From NCBI GenBank assembly GCA_963755815.1, contig CAVWLF010000018.1, positions 57,399 to 121,398 of the forward strand: a stretch of DNA of 64,000 bases, given 5' to 3'. This DNA is from Palsa-506 sp963755815. Its GTDB lineage: Bacteria > Actinomycetota > Actinomycetes > Streptosporangiales > Streptosporangiaceae. A program made the position numbers and the translations under genes. This document shows, in pieces, positions 36,835-45,090 of this stretch (position 1 is its first letter; each line of letters starts with the position of its first letter). The notes beneath the pieces are model-generated. The model saw only the letters and a program-made list of their open reading frames with translations. It made no database searches and was not told the origin of the DNA.

Positions 36835-37608
36835 GTGCAGCGCCTTCATGAGATCGCCCCGGGTGTTCTCGTCGCGACGGCCGAGCGGGGTACGACCACC
36901 AGCACGGTCGTGGTCGACGGCGACGGCGGGTGCCTTGTCATCGACCCGGCGATGACGGCGGCCGACCTCGCCGGGCTGGCGGCCGATCTCGCTGACGGCG
37001 GCCTGCGGCCGCGTCTCGGCTTCGCGACCCACCCGCACTGGGATCACGTGCTGTGGAGCCGCGGCCTTGGCGACGTGCCGAGGTACGCCACGCCGGCCGC
37101 AGTGCGGCTCGTCGAGCAGGACCGCGATGAGATCGTCGGCTATGTCCGCGACTCGGTGCCCGGGCACGACCTGGCGGTGCTCGGCCGCCTGGTGCCGCTG
37201 CCGGCGGGCCCGGACCGCATCCCCTGGGATGGCCCGGCCGCGCAGGTGATCGTTCACGATGGTCACGCACCGGGGCACGCCGCGGTGCTGATCCCCCAGG
37301 CCGGCGTTCTCCTGGCGGGTGACATGCTCTCCGATATCGAGATCCCGCTCCCGGACCTGCTCGCCGCCGACCCGCTCGGCGATTACCGGGACGGGCTGGA
37401 CCGGCTAGCGGCGGTACCCGGCGTCCGCTGGCTCGTTCCCGGCCACGGTCATATCGCGGGTGCCACGGAGTTCCGGCGCCGTCTGGATACCGACTACCGC
37501 TACCTGGACCTGCTGGCGGCAGGCAAGCCGTTCGACGACTCCCGCGCCACGGCGGGCTGGCTGCGCGACCGGCACGGGGACCACCTGCGGCGCTACTGCC
37601 CGGCGTGA
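36835..37608 (+). CDS. Metallo-beta-lactamase-fold hydrolase
   Basis: 257 residues. Metal ligands are visible in THPHWDHV, APGHAAV, LAGDML and PGHGH, the complete binuclear MBL set (the first motif carries the extra His of H-x-H-x-D-H). GTG start at 36835 with AGGAAGG upstream. Such proteins range from thioesterases and glyoxalase II-like enzymes to lactonases. Neighbours give no hint. Confidence 0.88.
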   Translation: MQRLHEIAPGVLVATAERGTTTSTVVVDGDGGCLVIDPAMTAADLAGLAADLADGGLRPRLGFATHPHWDHVLWSRGLGDVPRYATPAAVRLVEQDRDEIVGYVRDSVPGHDLAVLGRLVPLPAGPDRIPWDGPAAQVIVHDGHAPGHAAVLIPQAGVLLAGDMLSDIEIPLPDLLAADPLGDYRDGLDRLAAVPGVRWLVPGHGHIAGATEFRRRLDTDYRYLDLLAAGKPFDDSRATAGWLRDRHGDHLRRYCPA

Positions 37609-37657
37609 TCAGAGCATGCTGAGCCGGGATGCTGCATCTGCCGCAACTTGGCCCGTT

Positions 37658-40600
37658 TCAGCTGCAGCCGCTGGTGGAGCCGCAGCCTTCGCAGACGTAG
37701 CAGCTGCCGGCCGGGCGCATTTTCGTGCCGCAGGTCAGGCAGAGCGGCGCGTCGGCGCTGCGGCCCTGCTGCGACTCGATGAGCTCCGTAGAGCTATGCG
37801 GCTGCGCTGGGCGATCGGCATCCTTCGCTCGTTCTGCATCGGTCTGTTCGGCCCGGTGGTGGGCATGCTCTACCGGCACGGACTGAGCCATCTCCACCGG
37901 ATCCGGCTCCTCGGCCGGCACCGCGGGCTCCTCCCCCGCGAGCACGGCCGAGCGCTCGGCGGCCGACAGGACGCTCAGGTCCGCGCGCTGCTCGTAGGGC
38001 AGGTAGTCGAGCGCCAGGCGGCGGAAGATGTAGTCCATCACCGAGCTGGCAATCCGGATATCCGGGTCGTCGGTGATGCCGGCCGGCTCGAACCGCATGT
38101 TGGTGAACTTGGCGACGTAGGACTCCAGCGGGATGCCGTACTGCAGGCCCACCGAGATCGCGACCGAGAAGGCGTCCATCACGCCGGCCAGCGTGGAGCC
38201 CTGCTTGCCGAGCTTGAGGAAGACCTCGCCGACGCCGTCATCCGGGTAGGTGGACGCGGTCATGTAGCCTTCCGCGCCGGCCACCGAGAACCGGGTCACC
38301 GTGGCCGACCGCTGCTTCGGCAGCCGCTTGCGCACCGGGCGGACATCATGCGGGGCGGCCGCCGGTGCGGCGGCGGGCTCCGTCACCTCGGCCGGCTGGC
38401 GCTTGGACACCGACAGCGGCTGGCCCACCTTGCAGTTGTCGCGGTAGATCGCCAGCGCCTTCAGGCCGAGCTTCCAGCCCTCCAGGTAGATCTTCTCTAT
38501 GTCAGCTATCGTGGCAGTTTCTGGCAAGTTAACCGTTTTGGAGATAGCACCGCTCAGTGCAGGCTGGACGGCGGCCATCATCCGGACGTGGCCCATCGGG
38601 CTGATCGCCCGCTCGCCCATCGCGCAGTCGAAGACGTCGTAGTGCTCGGGCCGGAGACCGGGCGCGTCGATGACGTGCCCGTGCTCCGCGATGTACTCGA
38701 TGATCGCCTCGGCCTGCTCGGGCTGGTACCCGAGGTTCTTCAGGGCGCGCGGGACGGTCTGGTTGACGATCTGCATGGAACCGCCGCCGACCAGCTTCTT
38801 GAACTTGACCAGCGCCAGGTCCGGCTCGACACCCGTGGTGTCACAGTCCATCATGAGCCCAATTGTCCCAGTTGGGGCCAATAGTGAAGCTTGGGCGTTC
38901 CTGTACCCATTCGTCGCGCCCAGCGCCAGGCAGTCCTGCCAGGCGTGGTTGGCCGCGGCCAGGATCGCGTCGTCGATGCCGCCCAGCGGCTGGATCTTCG
39001 CGCTGGCCTCGGCATGCATGGCCATCACCCGCTTGTGGGCGGTCGCGTTGCGCGCGTAGCCGTCGTACGGGCCCACGACCTTGGCCAGCTCGGCCGAGCG
39101 CCGGTAGGCGGTTCCGGTCATCAGCGACGTGATCGCGCCGGCGATGGCCCGGCCGTCGTCGGAGTCGTAGGCGTGCCCGGTCGCCATCAGCAGCGCGCCC
39201 AGGTTGGCGTAGCCGATGCCGAGCTGCCGGTAGGCCCGGGTCGTGGCCGTTATCTTCTCGGTCGGGAAATCAGCAAAGCAGATCGAGATATCCATCGCGG
39301 TAATAACGAGCTCAGTGATTTGCTGGAACCGCTCGACATCGAACGTGTCGTCATTACGGAGGAATTTGAGCAGGTTTATGCTCGCCAGATTACATGACGA
39401 ATTATCCAGGTGAACGTATTCACTGCAAGGATTACTCGCGGTAATTCGGCCGGATTCCGGGCAGGTATGCCAGCCATTGATTGCCCCGTCATACTGAATG
39501 CCGGGATCCGCGCATTCCCAGGCGGCCTTGGCCATCTTGCGGAACAGGGTCCTGGCGTCCACCGTCGCGACGGCCTCGCTGGTCTGGCGGGCGGTCAGGT
39601 CAAAGGACTCCCCGGCCTCGACCGCGCGCATGAACTCGTCGTTGACCCGCACCGAGTTGTTCGCGTTCTGGTACTGGACGCTGGTGATGTCCTTGCCGCC
39701 GAGGTCCATGTCGAAGCCGCCGTCGCGCAGGACGCGGATCTTCTCCTCCTCGCGCGCCTTCGTTTCGATGAACTCCTCGACATCGGGATGGTCGACGTCA
39801 AGCACGACCATTTTCGCGGCGCGCCGGGTGGCGCCGCCGGACTTGATCGTGCCCGCGGAAGCGTCGGCGCCGCGCATGAACGACACCGGCCCGCTGGCCG
39901 TGCCGCCCGAGGACAGCAGTTCCTTGCTCGAGCGGAGCCTGGACAGGTTGACGCCGGCCCCGGAACCGCCCTTGAAGATCAGGCCCTCTTCCCGGTACCA
40001 CTCAAGGATCGAGTCCATCGTGTCGTCGACGGCCAGGATGAAGCAGTTGTGCACCCGCACGTTCCCGGCCAGGTACTCGCCGCTCTCGGTCTGGATGTCG
40101 TAGACCTCCATCTCGCCGAGCCGCTCGATCCTGCTGATCTCGACCAGGCGGCGGTCCGACCCGCCCATGTCGGGGTCCACGTGCAGCAGCGAATCGCCGG
40201 CCCGGAGGAACCCGGCCACGGTGAACTCGCCCACGACCAGATCCTGCGCCCGCCAGACCAGATGATCCGGGGTGACGTCCAGGGCGTAACCGGCCCTGGT
40301 GTGCAGCCGCAGTACCTCCTTGATGCCGTTGGCCTTGGTCGCGACGATCCGCGTCACGCCGTGCGCGTCGTGCACCTTGGCCCCGACCGCGTCGGATTCG
40401 ACCAGCTTGCCGATCGGGATCAGCCCGGCCGTCGTGCTGACCAGCGCGTGGTAAGGCTGGCACGCCGAGACCTGCTGCGGGGAGGAGGTCCCGACGTTGA
40501 ACCAGACCGGGGAGTTGAAGCTGAAGACCTGGTGAATAAGGGCATAGGAGAGCTCGTGCTCGAAGATCTCGGCGTCCTTGCCGGAGGCGAAGTAGCCGTG

Positions 40601-40930
40601 CTCACGGCCCGCCGCAACATACGTGCCCACCACCCGGTCCACGAGCTGCCTGAGGCTGTACTCGCGCTCCGGCCGGCCCACCGCGCCGCGGAAGTACTTG
40701 GTGGTCACGATGTTGGCGGCGTTGACCGACCAGAAGTCGGGGAACTCCACGCCGCGCTGCTCGAAGTTGACCGACCCGTCCCGCCAGTTGGTCATGACGA
40801 CGTCGCGGCGCTCCCAGGTGACCTCGTCATAGGGGTGGACGCCCGCCCGGGTGTGGATACGGCGCATCGCGAGTCCCTTGCGGGCACCCTTGCCGCCGTG
40901 CCGCGCTGACCCGCTCGCGGTCTCGGTCAT
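37658..40930 (-). CDS. nrdJ: Vitamin B12-dependent (class II) ribonucleotide reductase interrupted by a mini-intein
   Basis: Reduces ribonucleotides using adenosylcobalamin. 1090 residues unspliced, about 951 after removal of a 139-residue intein (residues 157-295). ATG 40930 follows GGGGAGG. The reducing Cys region SA-C-FILAVDDTMD, the thiyl-radical region NPCSEYVHLDNSSCNL, and the C-terminal thiol/zinc motifs CLTCGTKM and CYVCEGCG are present. The C-terminal third also has the NrdJ-specific insert ahead of these cysteines. Lies 84 bases downstream of nrdR on the same strand, the usual actinobacterial pair, so NrdR very likely represses it. The enzyme cannot work until the intein is spliced, because the intein sits directly before a catalytic Cys. 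Confidence 0.95.
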   Translation of the reverse strand: MTETASGSARHGGKGARKGLAMRRIHTRAGVHPYDEVTWERRDVVMTNWRDGSVNFEQRGVEFPDFWSVNAANIVTTKYFRGAVGRPEREYSLRQLVDRVVGTYVAAGREHGYFASGKDAEIFEHELSYALIHQVFSFNSPVWFNVGTSSPQQVSACQPYHALVSTTAGLIPIGKLVESDAVGAKVHDAHGVTRIVATKANGIKEVLRLHTRAGYALDVTPDHLVWRAQDLVVGEFTVAGFLRAGDSLLHVDPDMGGSDRRLVEISRIERLGEMEVYDIQTESGEYLAGNVRVHNCFILAVDDTMDSILEWYREEGLIFKGGSGAGVNLSRLRSSKELLSSGGTASGPVSFMRGADASAGTIKSGGATRRAAKMVVLDVDHPDVEEFIETKAREEEKIRVLRDGGFDMDLGGKDITSVQYQNANNSVRVNDEFMRAVEAGESFDLTARQTSEAVATVDARTLFRKMAKAAWECADPGIQYDGAINGWHTCPESGRITASNPCSEYVHLDNSSCNLASINLLKFLRNDDTFDVERFQQITELVITAMDISICFADFPTEKITATTRAYRQLGIGYANLGALLMATGHAYDSDDGRAIAGAITSLMTGTAYRRSAELAKVVGPYDGYARNATAHKRVMAMHAEASAKIQPLGGIDDAILAAANHAWQDCLALGATNGYRNAQASLLAPTGTIGLMMDCDTTGVEPDLALVKFKKLVGGGSMQIVNQTVPRALKNLGYQPEQAEAIIEYIAEHGHVIDAPGLRPEHYDVFDCAMGERAISPMGHVRMMAAVQPALSGAISKTVNLPETATIADIEKIYLEGWKLGLKALAIYRDNCKVGQPLSVSKRQPAEVTEPAAAPAAAPHDVRPVRKRLPKQRSATVTRFSVAGAEGYMTASTYPDDGVGEVFLKLGKQGSTLAGVMDAFSVAISVGLQYGIPLESYVAKFTNMRFEPAGITDDPDIRIASSVMDYIFRRLALDYLPYEQRADLSVLSAAERSAVLAGEEPAVPAEEPDPVEMAQSVPVEHAHHRAEQTDAERAKDADRPAQPHSSTELIESQQGRSADAPLCLTCGTKMRPAGSCYVCEGCGSTSGCS
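40046..40462 (-). other. Mini-intein inside NrdJ
   Basis: 139 residues without a homing-endonuclease domain. Starts with Cys (CQPYHALVSTTAGLIPIGKL, block A), has the block B Thr-x-x-His as TPDH, block F VYDIQTESGEYLAGN, and ends VHN before Cys +1 (block G). All residues for standard protein splicing are present. Joining A161 (open-frame numbering) to the following Cys restores the normal NrdJ sequence SACFILAVDD. Confidence 0.93.
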
Positions 40931-41013
40931 GTCCTCCCCCTTCATGGATCCGGCTGGATCCGTCGCGGGCCTGGCCAGGCCCTATCCCGTTTGCTCTGCT
41001 GTTACGCCCGGCC

Positions 41014-41562
41014 TTACCGGGTAGCTGCGGGTTGCTCCTGCCGCGCCGGGCCGCGCTCCGGCCCGGCCGCAGCGGCGGAGGGCCCGGTGTCCTCGTACTC
41101 GCCGTGCCAGTCGCCGTCATGTCCCGATCGCAGGGTGGCGATCTCCGCCTCGAAGTCAGCGAGCGACTCGAAGCCCCGGTAAACCGACGCGAACCGCAGG
41201 TACGCGACCTCGTCCAGCTCGCGGAGCGGCCCGAGAATCGCGAGGCCGACCTCGTGCGAGGGCACCTCAGCGCAGCCGCGGACCCTGATCGTGTCTTCTA
41301 CCCGCTGGGCCAGGATCGCGAGCTGATCCTCGCTCACCGGCCGGCCCTGGCACGCTCTCCGCACGCCCCGGCTGATCTTGTCGCGGGTAAAGGGCTCGGT
41401 CACGCCGCTGCGCTTCCCCACCATCAGGATCACGGTCTCCTGGGTGGTGAACCGGCGGCCGCAGGCCGGGCAGGAGCGACGGCGCCGGATGGCGGCGCCA
41501 TCGTCGGCCGTCCGGCTGTCGATGACCCTGCTATCCGGGTTCCTGCAGTACGGGCAGTACAT
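41014..41562 (-). CDS. nrdR: Transcriptional repressor of ribonucleotide reductase genes
   Basis: 182 residues. N-terminal zinc ribbon MYCPYC...CPAC, then an ATP-cone (VGKRSGVTEPFTRDKISRGV) that senses ATP/dATP. The C-terminal 35 residues are an unconserved low-complexity tail. NrdR shuts off nrd promoters when dATP is high. Two NrdR-box-like elements lie just upstream, so the nrdR-nrdJ operon is probably self-controlled. Confidence 0.95.
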   Translation of the reverse strand: MYCPYCRNPDSRVIDSRTADDGAAIRRRRSCPACGRRFTTQETVILMVGKRSGVTEPFTRDKISRGVRRACQGRPVSEDQLAILAQRVEDTIRVRGCAEVPSHEVGLAILGPLRELDEVAYLRFASVYRGFESLADFEAEIATLRSGHDGDWHGEYEDTGPSAAAAGPERGPARQEQPAATR

Positions 41563-41602
41563 GCGATCGCACCTCCCCCGGCACGCCGAAACTTTCCCGA
41601 GA

Positions 41603-41651
41603 ACACAACCTGTGGAAAAACTACAACGATGTAACTACTAGATATTGTGGT
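41603..41651 (-). promoter_or_regulatory. Two NrdR-box-like elements upstream of nrdR
   Basis: ACTACTAGATATTGTGGT (41634-41651) resembles the NrdR consensus (about ACACTATATATAGTGT). A second, weaker box CACAACCTGTGG (41604-41615) is centred about 33 bases away, three helical turns, which is the normal spacing for cooperative NrdR binding. The region is AT-rich and holds the operon promoter. Confidence 0.55.
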
Positions 41652-41791
41652 CTCCCTCGGCGCAAGACGCAAGTGCAGATGCGTGTTTCGCCGGAAAATT
41701 GCTGGTGGAAGGGGTCCGCCCGGCGCCGCCGGCGTGTCGCGGGCTCAGCGTGCCGGGCCGGCCGCGGGCCGGGTGAGCACTAGCCGGGCCG

Positions 41792-42799
41792 CTAGCTGGC
41801 GGCGGAGCGGTAGCCGCCGCGCCAGGCCGCGTACTCGGGGCAGAGCGGCAGGCCCGCCTCGGGCCGGCTGATCCACAGTCGGAGCAGGTGCCGCTGCCGC
41901 GCCGGGTCCTCGGCGTCGTCGACGAATGCCGTGCGGGTGTGCACCGTCACGAAGTTGCTGACGAACTGCAGGTCGCCCGTCTGGAGCTGCATGCCAAGCG
42001 CGACGCCCGGCCGCTTCGCCAGCGAGTCGAAATACATGAAGCAGGAAACCTCGTCCGCGGTGAGCCTGGGCACCTCGGGGAAGCGCATGGCCGACATGGC
42101 CCGGCCGGTCCTGACGGTGGCCGAGAGCGCTCCCCCGAAGTAGCTGTAGAGCGGTTCCAAGTACCAGCCGGGCGAGCCGGGCGGTTCCTCGCTCCGCCAG
42201 TCGGTCGGGAAATTCTTGCTGAGAATGGGCAGGTACTCGGGGTGCTCGCGGACGACGAAGTTGTATAGCAGCCCGGAACTGGCGACGAAGCTCTCCCCGC
42301 CATAGAGCGCGGGGCGCAGGCACATCAGGCCCACGAAGTCGGTGGAGTCGGTGTGGAACCCCAGGTCTTCGTTGGTTGCGTACGCCCGCTCGTACGGGCC
42401 GCGCCGGCCGAGGTCACGTACCTGGCCGACCAGGTCGCCTTTGCGGTTCTGCGGCACGAGGTTCCCCATGTGCCGGCCCATTCCCCAGTAGATAACGGCG
42501 GCCTCGTCCGCGCTGAACCGGTCGTAGATGGGCAGCCCGCGCAGCAGGACGAGCCCTAGGCCGTGTTCCAGCCGGTCCACGATGTCATCGATCCGCTCCC
42601 GGAAATGCGGCAGCGGGAAATCCTCGGCCCGGATCTCGCTGACTTCCTTGCGGTGCTTCCTGGAAACATGCGCGAGCGCTCGCTCAAAATCGGCGAAGTC
42701 TTCTTCGGTGAAACGAATGATCCAGCGACCGGCGTCGGCGAGTTCGTCGCCTCTCCAGACATTCGGAGCCGATACCGGCTCGGTGAGAATCTCGGTCAC
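41792..42799 (-). CDS. Fe(II)/2-oxoglutarate-dependent dioxygenase, TauD/TfdA type
   Basis: 335 residues from GTG 42799, which has GAAGGAG upstream (the frame opens at 42976). Iron ligands are visible as FHTDSTDFVG (H-x-D) and VHTRTAF (distal His), with the cosubstrate Arg in LLRLWISRPE near the C-terminus. The family includes taurine/sulfonate dioxygenases and many natural-product hydroxylases. No cluster genes surround it, so the substrate is unknown. Confidence 0.88.
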   Translation of the reverse strand: MTEILTEPVSAPNVWRGDELADAGRWIIRFTEEDFADFERALAHVSRKHRKEVSEIRAEDFPLPHFRERIDDIVDRLEHGLGLVLLRGLPIYDRFSADEAAVIYWGMGRHMGNLVPQNRKGDLVGQVRDLGRRGPYERAYATNEDLGFHTDSTDFVGLMCLRPALYGGESFVASSGLLYNFVVREHPEYLPILSKNFPTDWRSEEPPGSPGWYLEPLYSYFGGALSATVRTGRAMSAMRFPEVPRLTADEVSCFMYFDSLAKRPGVALGMQLQTGDLQFVSNFVTVHTRTAFVDDAEDPARQRHLLRLWISRPEAGLPLCPEYAAWRGGYRSAAS

Positions 42800-42879
42800 C
42801 GAACACGCTCCTTCGCCTCGCAGGCCGTCCCGCAGCTCATTGTATGGATCCGCCCGCCAGCCGGGCCTACGCTGGCCGG

Positions 42880-43122
42880 GTGCAATCCTCATCGCCGCCG
42901 GGCACTCCCGTCGCCGGCCCTGATGGGGGCTGGGCGAGGCGCTGATCGACAGCGACGGGATCGCCGTCGGCGCCATTCTGCTGTTCGAGGCGGCCGCCCT
43001 CGTGGTGGTGATCTGCGTCGTCAGGCTGGCGCGCAGCTGGCTCCGGCACCGGCGGCAGCGGCCGGCGCCCGTCTCGGCCCCCTTATCCCTGGCGGCCCGT
43101 CACCACGACGGCCAGGAACGCG
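42880..43122 (+). pseudogene. Small membrane-protein ORF interrupted by a frameshift (tentative)
   Basis: GTG 42880 opens VQSSSPPGTPVAGPDGGW and then stops. A one-base shift after the Trp codon continues as EALIDSDGIAVGAILLFEAAALVVVICVVRL in two halves, a convincing membrane helix with a basic end. Adding one G to the GGG at 42932-42934 would join them into one short protein. The end overlaps the DUF899 gene from the other strand. Either a small broken gene or chance. Confidence 0.35.
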
Positions 43123-43887
43123 TCACTGGCTGTCGTACTCGTCGTGGCGGCGCCACCAGAATCCGTTCTCGTTGCGGCCGAGCGGCGCGCGGTCAAGCCA
43201 CTGGTACATGCCCCACAGGCCATCCAGGCCACGCGAGTACGCAGAGTAGGTGTGGTAGACGACGCCATCCTCGAGCGCGAATGCGCTCACGCCGGGCCCT
43301 TCCCGCCGGTAGGTCTTCCAGTCCGTTCCGACGATCGACTGGGTGAAGGCGTCGTAGGAGCTCTCTTCGCCGGCCGCCGGCCGCAGATCCTCCGCACCGA
43401 AGTTGTACGCGACGGCTCCCGCTTCCCACTCCTCCCTGGTGTGCGCCACCCCGAAGCTGAAGTTGAAGTCGCTGCCGTAGGAGGACGCCCACGGGAACGT
43501 CCAGCCCATCCGCCGCCGGAACGAGCGGAGCTTGGCGAGCGGGGCCCGCGACACCGCGCAGAGCGTGACGTCGTGGTGGGCGAGGTGGACGGCGGAGCCG
43601 TTGAAGCCGTCGGCGATCGCCGAGCAGGACGGGCATCCGGCGGTGTAGTCGGGCCCGAACATGAAGTGGTAGACGAGCAGCTGCGAGCGTCCCTGGAACA
43701 GGTCAGCAAGCGATGCCGTTCCCTCGTCGGTCTCGAAGCGGTAGTCCTGGTCGATCCGGACCCAGGGCAGCTCCTGCCGTCGCCGCGCCAGCTCGTCGCT
43801 GCGCCGCGTCAGCGCCTTCTCGGCCTCGAGCAGTTCCAGCCGGGCCGCGAGCCACTCTTCCCGTGTTCCGGTCTTGTGACTGGTCAT
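43123..43887 (-). CDS. DUF899 thioredoxin-fold family protein
   Basis: 254 residues from ATG 43887 (GGAGAAG upstream). Typical DUF899 features: EEWLAARLELLEAEKALTR at the N-terminus, FMFGPDYTAGCPSCSAIADG with a CPSC pair, and WTFPWASSYGSDFN. The family has an AhpC/thioredoxin-like fold of unproven activity. Two identical-armed operators lie just upstream, so the gene is probably repressed by a dimeric regulator that is not encoded next to it. Confidence 0.88.
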   Translation of the reverse strand: MTSHKTGTREEWLAARLELLEAEKALTRRSDELARRRQELPWVRIDQDYRFETDEGTASLADLFQGRSQLLVYHFMFGPDYTAGCPSCSAIADGFNGSAVHLAHHDVTLCAVSRAPLAKLRSFRRRMGWTFPWASSYGSDFNFSFGVAHTREEWEAGAVAYNFGAEDLRPAAGEESSYDAFTQSIVGTDWKTYRREGPGVSAFALEDGVVYHTYSAYSRGLDGLWGMYQWLDRAPLGRNENGFWWRRHDEYDSQ

Positions 43888-43916
43888 TGTCTTCTCCCAT
43901 GACAGTTCCTCAAGTA

Positions 43917-43957
43917 GCAACTGAACGGTTGCGACTTTATAGCAACGACATGGTTGC
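43917..43957 (-). promoter_or_regulatory. Twin operators in the DUF899 promoter
   Basis: GCAACTGAACGGTTGC (43917-43932) and GCAACGACATGGTTGC (43942-43957) share perfect GCAAC/GTTGC arms with 6-base spacers and are centred 25 bases apart. TATAAA (minus strand) lies between them and can serve as -10. Typical for ArsR- or MarR-like repressors. The rest of 43958-44143 shows nothing recognisable. Confidence 0.75.
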
Positions 43958-44143
43958 GTCAAGCGCCGATTCCCCCGGCGGCGGGCACTGAGCGGGCGGT
44001 GCGGCTGGCCCGGCCAGTTCGCTGACGATCAGACATTTGCCATGAGATCGGCCGGAAGCATGCGCGCGCCTCAGTGTCGCCCGGCAGCTCAGGGGGTACG
44101 GCACTAGTCGGCTAGGCGCGATCAGTGACCGCTCCCGGCTGAG

Positions 44144-44896
44144 TCAGCCCTTCGGCACCCAGAGCGACTCGCCCGGCTGGATCACCGCGCCGCGCAGCGC
44201 GTTGGTCTCGATTATCTGCTGGATGACGACCCGCGGGTCGGCCGCGGGCTCGGCCCGGCTGGCAATGGACCACAGGGTCTGGCCCGGCCGGACGACCACC
44301 TGGGTCATGCCCCGGTAGGCAGTGCCCGGCCGCAGCCGGTGACTGGCTGCCTGCGCCCCTCCGGCGACGCTCAGCCAGAACACCGTGACCAGCCCGGTCA
44401 CCACCATGACGGCAAAGACGCCGAGCACCAGCCGGCCGCGCCTGGTCAGCCGCACCCTCCCGGCCGGGCCGGGCCGGGAGGTGCCTGGCCCGGCCGCCCG
44501 GCGCGGCCCGGGACGAGTTCCATCCGGGCCCAGTTCACGAGCATGCACGGCCAGCGACCGCATCTCCCGGCTGCGGATCTCCCGCATCCGGACCTGCTGC
44601 GCCCGGGCCGGCCCCGCGCCGGATGCATGCTCCTGGCGCTCCGCCGTCCCCAGCTCGCGGACGCGGGTCTCCGTGACGTGAACCTGGCGGACCCGCAATT
44701 CCCGCTGGCCCGGCTCCGGCCGGGCCGGACTCGGAGTCGGGGAATGAGCGCCGCCAGCGCGCCGCCGGCTGGCGGCGTCCGGCCTCGCCTGGCCGCCGGC
44801 CGCAGGTACGGGCACCGTCAGCCGGAGCCGCGGCCCGGCGCTCTCAACGGTGACGAGATCCAGCTCGCTGTGCTCCGCAGCGCTCAGCACGCCCAT
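44144..44896 (-). CDS. LysM-domain membrane protein, ChiZ/SOS cell-division-suppressor type
   Basis: 250 residues. A long Arg-rich low-complexity cytoplasmic region (about 1-150), one membrane segment (LVLGVFAVMVVTGLVTVFWL, about 155-175), and a C-terminal LysM domain (VVVRPGQTLWSIASRAEP to GESLWVPKG) outside the membrane. Divergent from lexA with an SOS box 18 bases before its start. This is the position and architecture of mycobacterial Rv2719c (ChiZ), which halts division after DNA damage. Homology is inferred from context and layout, not from alignment. Confidence 0.88.
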   Translation of the reverse strand: MGVLSAAEHSELDLVTVESAGPRLRLTVPVPAAGGQARPDAASRRRAGGAHSPTPSPARPEPGQRELRVRQVHVTETRVRELGTAERQEHASGAGPARAQQVRMREIRSREMRSLAVHARELGPDGTRPGPRRAAGPGTSRPGPAGRVRLTRRGRLVLGVFAVMVVTGLVTVFWLSVAGGAQAASHRLRPGTAYRGMTQVVVRPGQTLWSIASRAEPAADPRVVIQQIIETNALRGAVIQPGESLWVPKG

Positions 44897-44913
44897 CGAA
44901 ACCTCCCTTGATA

Positions 44914-44927
44914 CGAACGGCAGTTCG
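44914..44927. promoter_or_regulatory. SOS box of the LysM gene
   Basis: CGAAC-GGCA-GTTCG is a perfect actinobacterial LexA site. It lies 18 bases upstream of the LysM-protein start, where a bound LexA would block its promoter. Confidence 0.85.
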
Positions 44928-44951
44928 ATCGTACCTCTGTTCTATCGTAAA

Positions 44952-44969
44952 TTCGTTCGATCGAACGAA
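44952..44969. promoter_or_regulatory. Perfect 18-base palindrome in the chiZ-lexA intergenic region
   Basis: TTCGTTCGATCGAACGAA is its own reverse complement. It contains the half-sites of an SOS box in reversed order (GTTC-GATC-GAAC), so it is not a standard LexA site. It may be a separate operator or contribute to LexA clustering between the two SOS boxes. Confidence 0.6.
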
Positions 44970-45015
44970 GATACGGTACAGTCTTACCCCAGAGGTCCGA
45001 CACTTTCGGAATCCG

Positions 45016-45031
45016 TCGAACAGATGTTTGA
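45016..45031. promoter_or_regulatory. SOS box of lexA
   Basis: TCGAAC-AGAT-GTTTGA differs from the consensus TCGAAC-N4-GTTCGA at one base. It lies 60 bases before the lexA start, supporting autoregulation. Confidence 0.75.
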
Positions 45032-45090
45032 GATTGAGGGCCGCAAGCGCTAGCGTCGGCCCTGACCGCAATCTCCGAGCCGGAGGCCCG

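Noticed and set aside
40931..41013. Cobalamin riboswitch before nrdJ
   Set aside because: Only 83 bases lie between nrdR and nrdJ, too short, and no B12-box-like sequence is visible.
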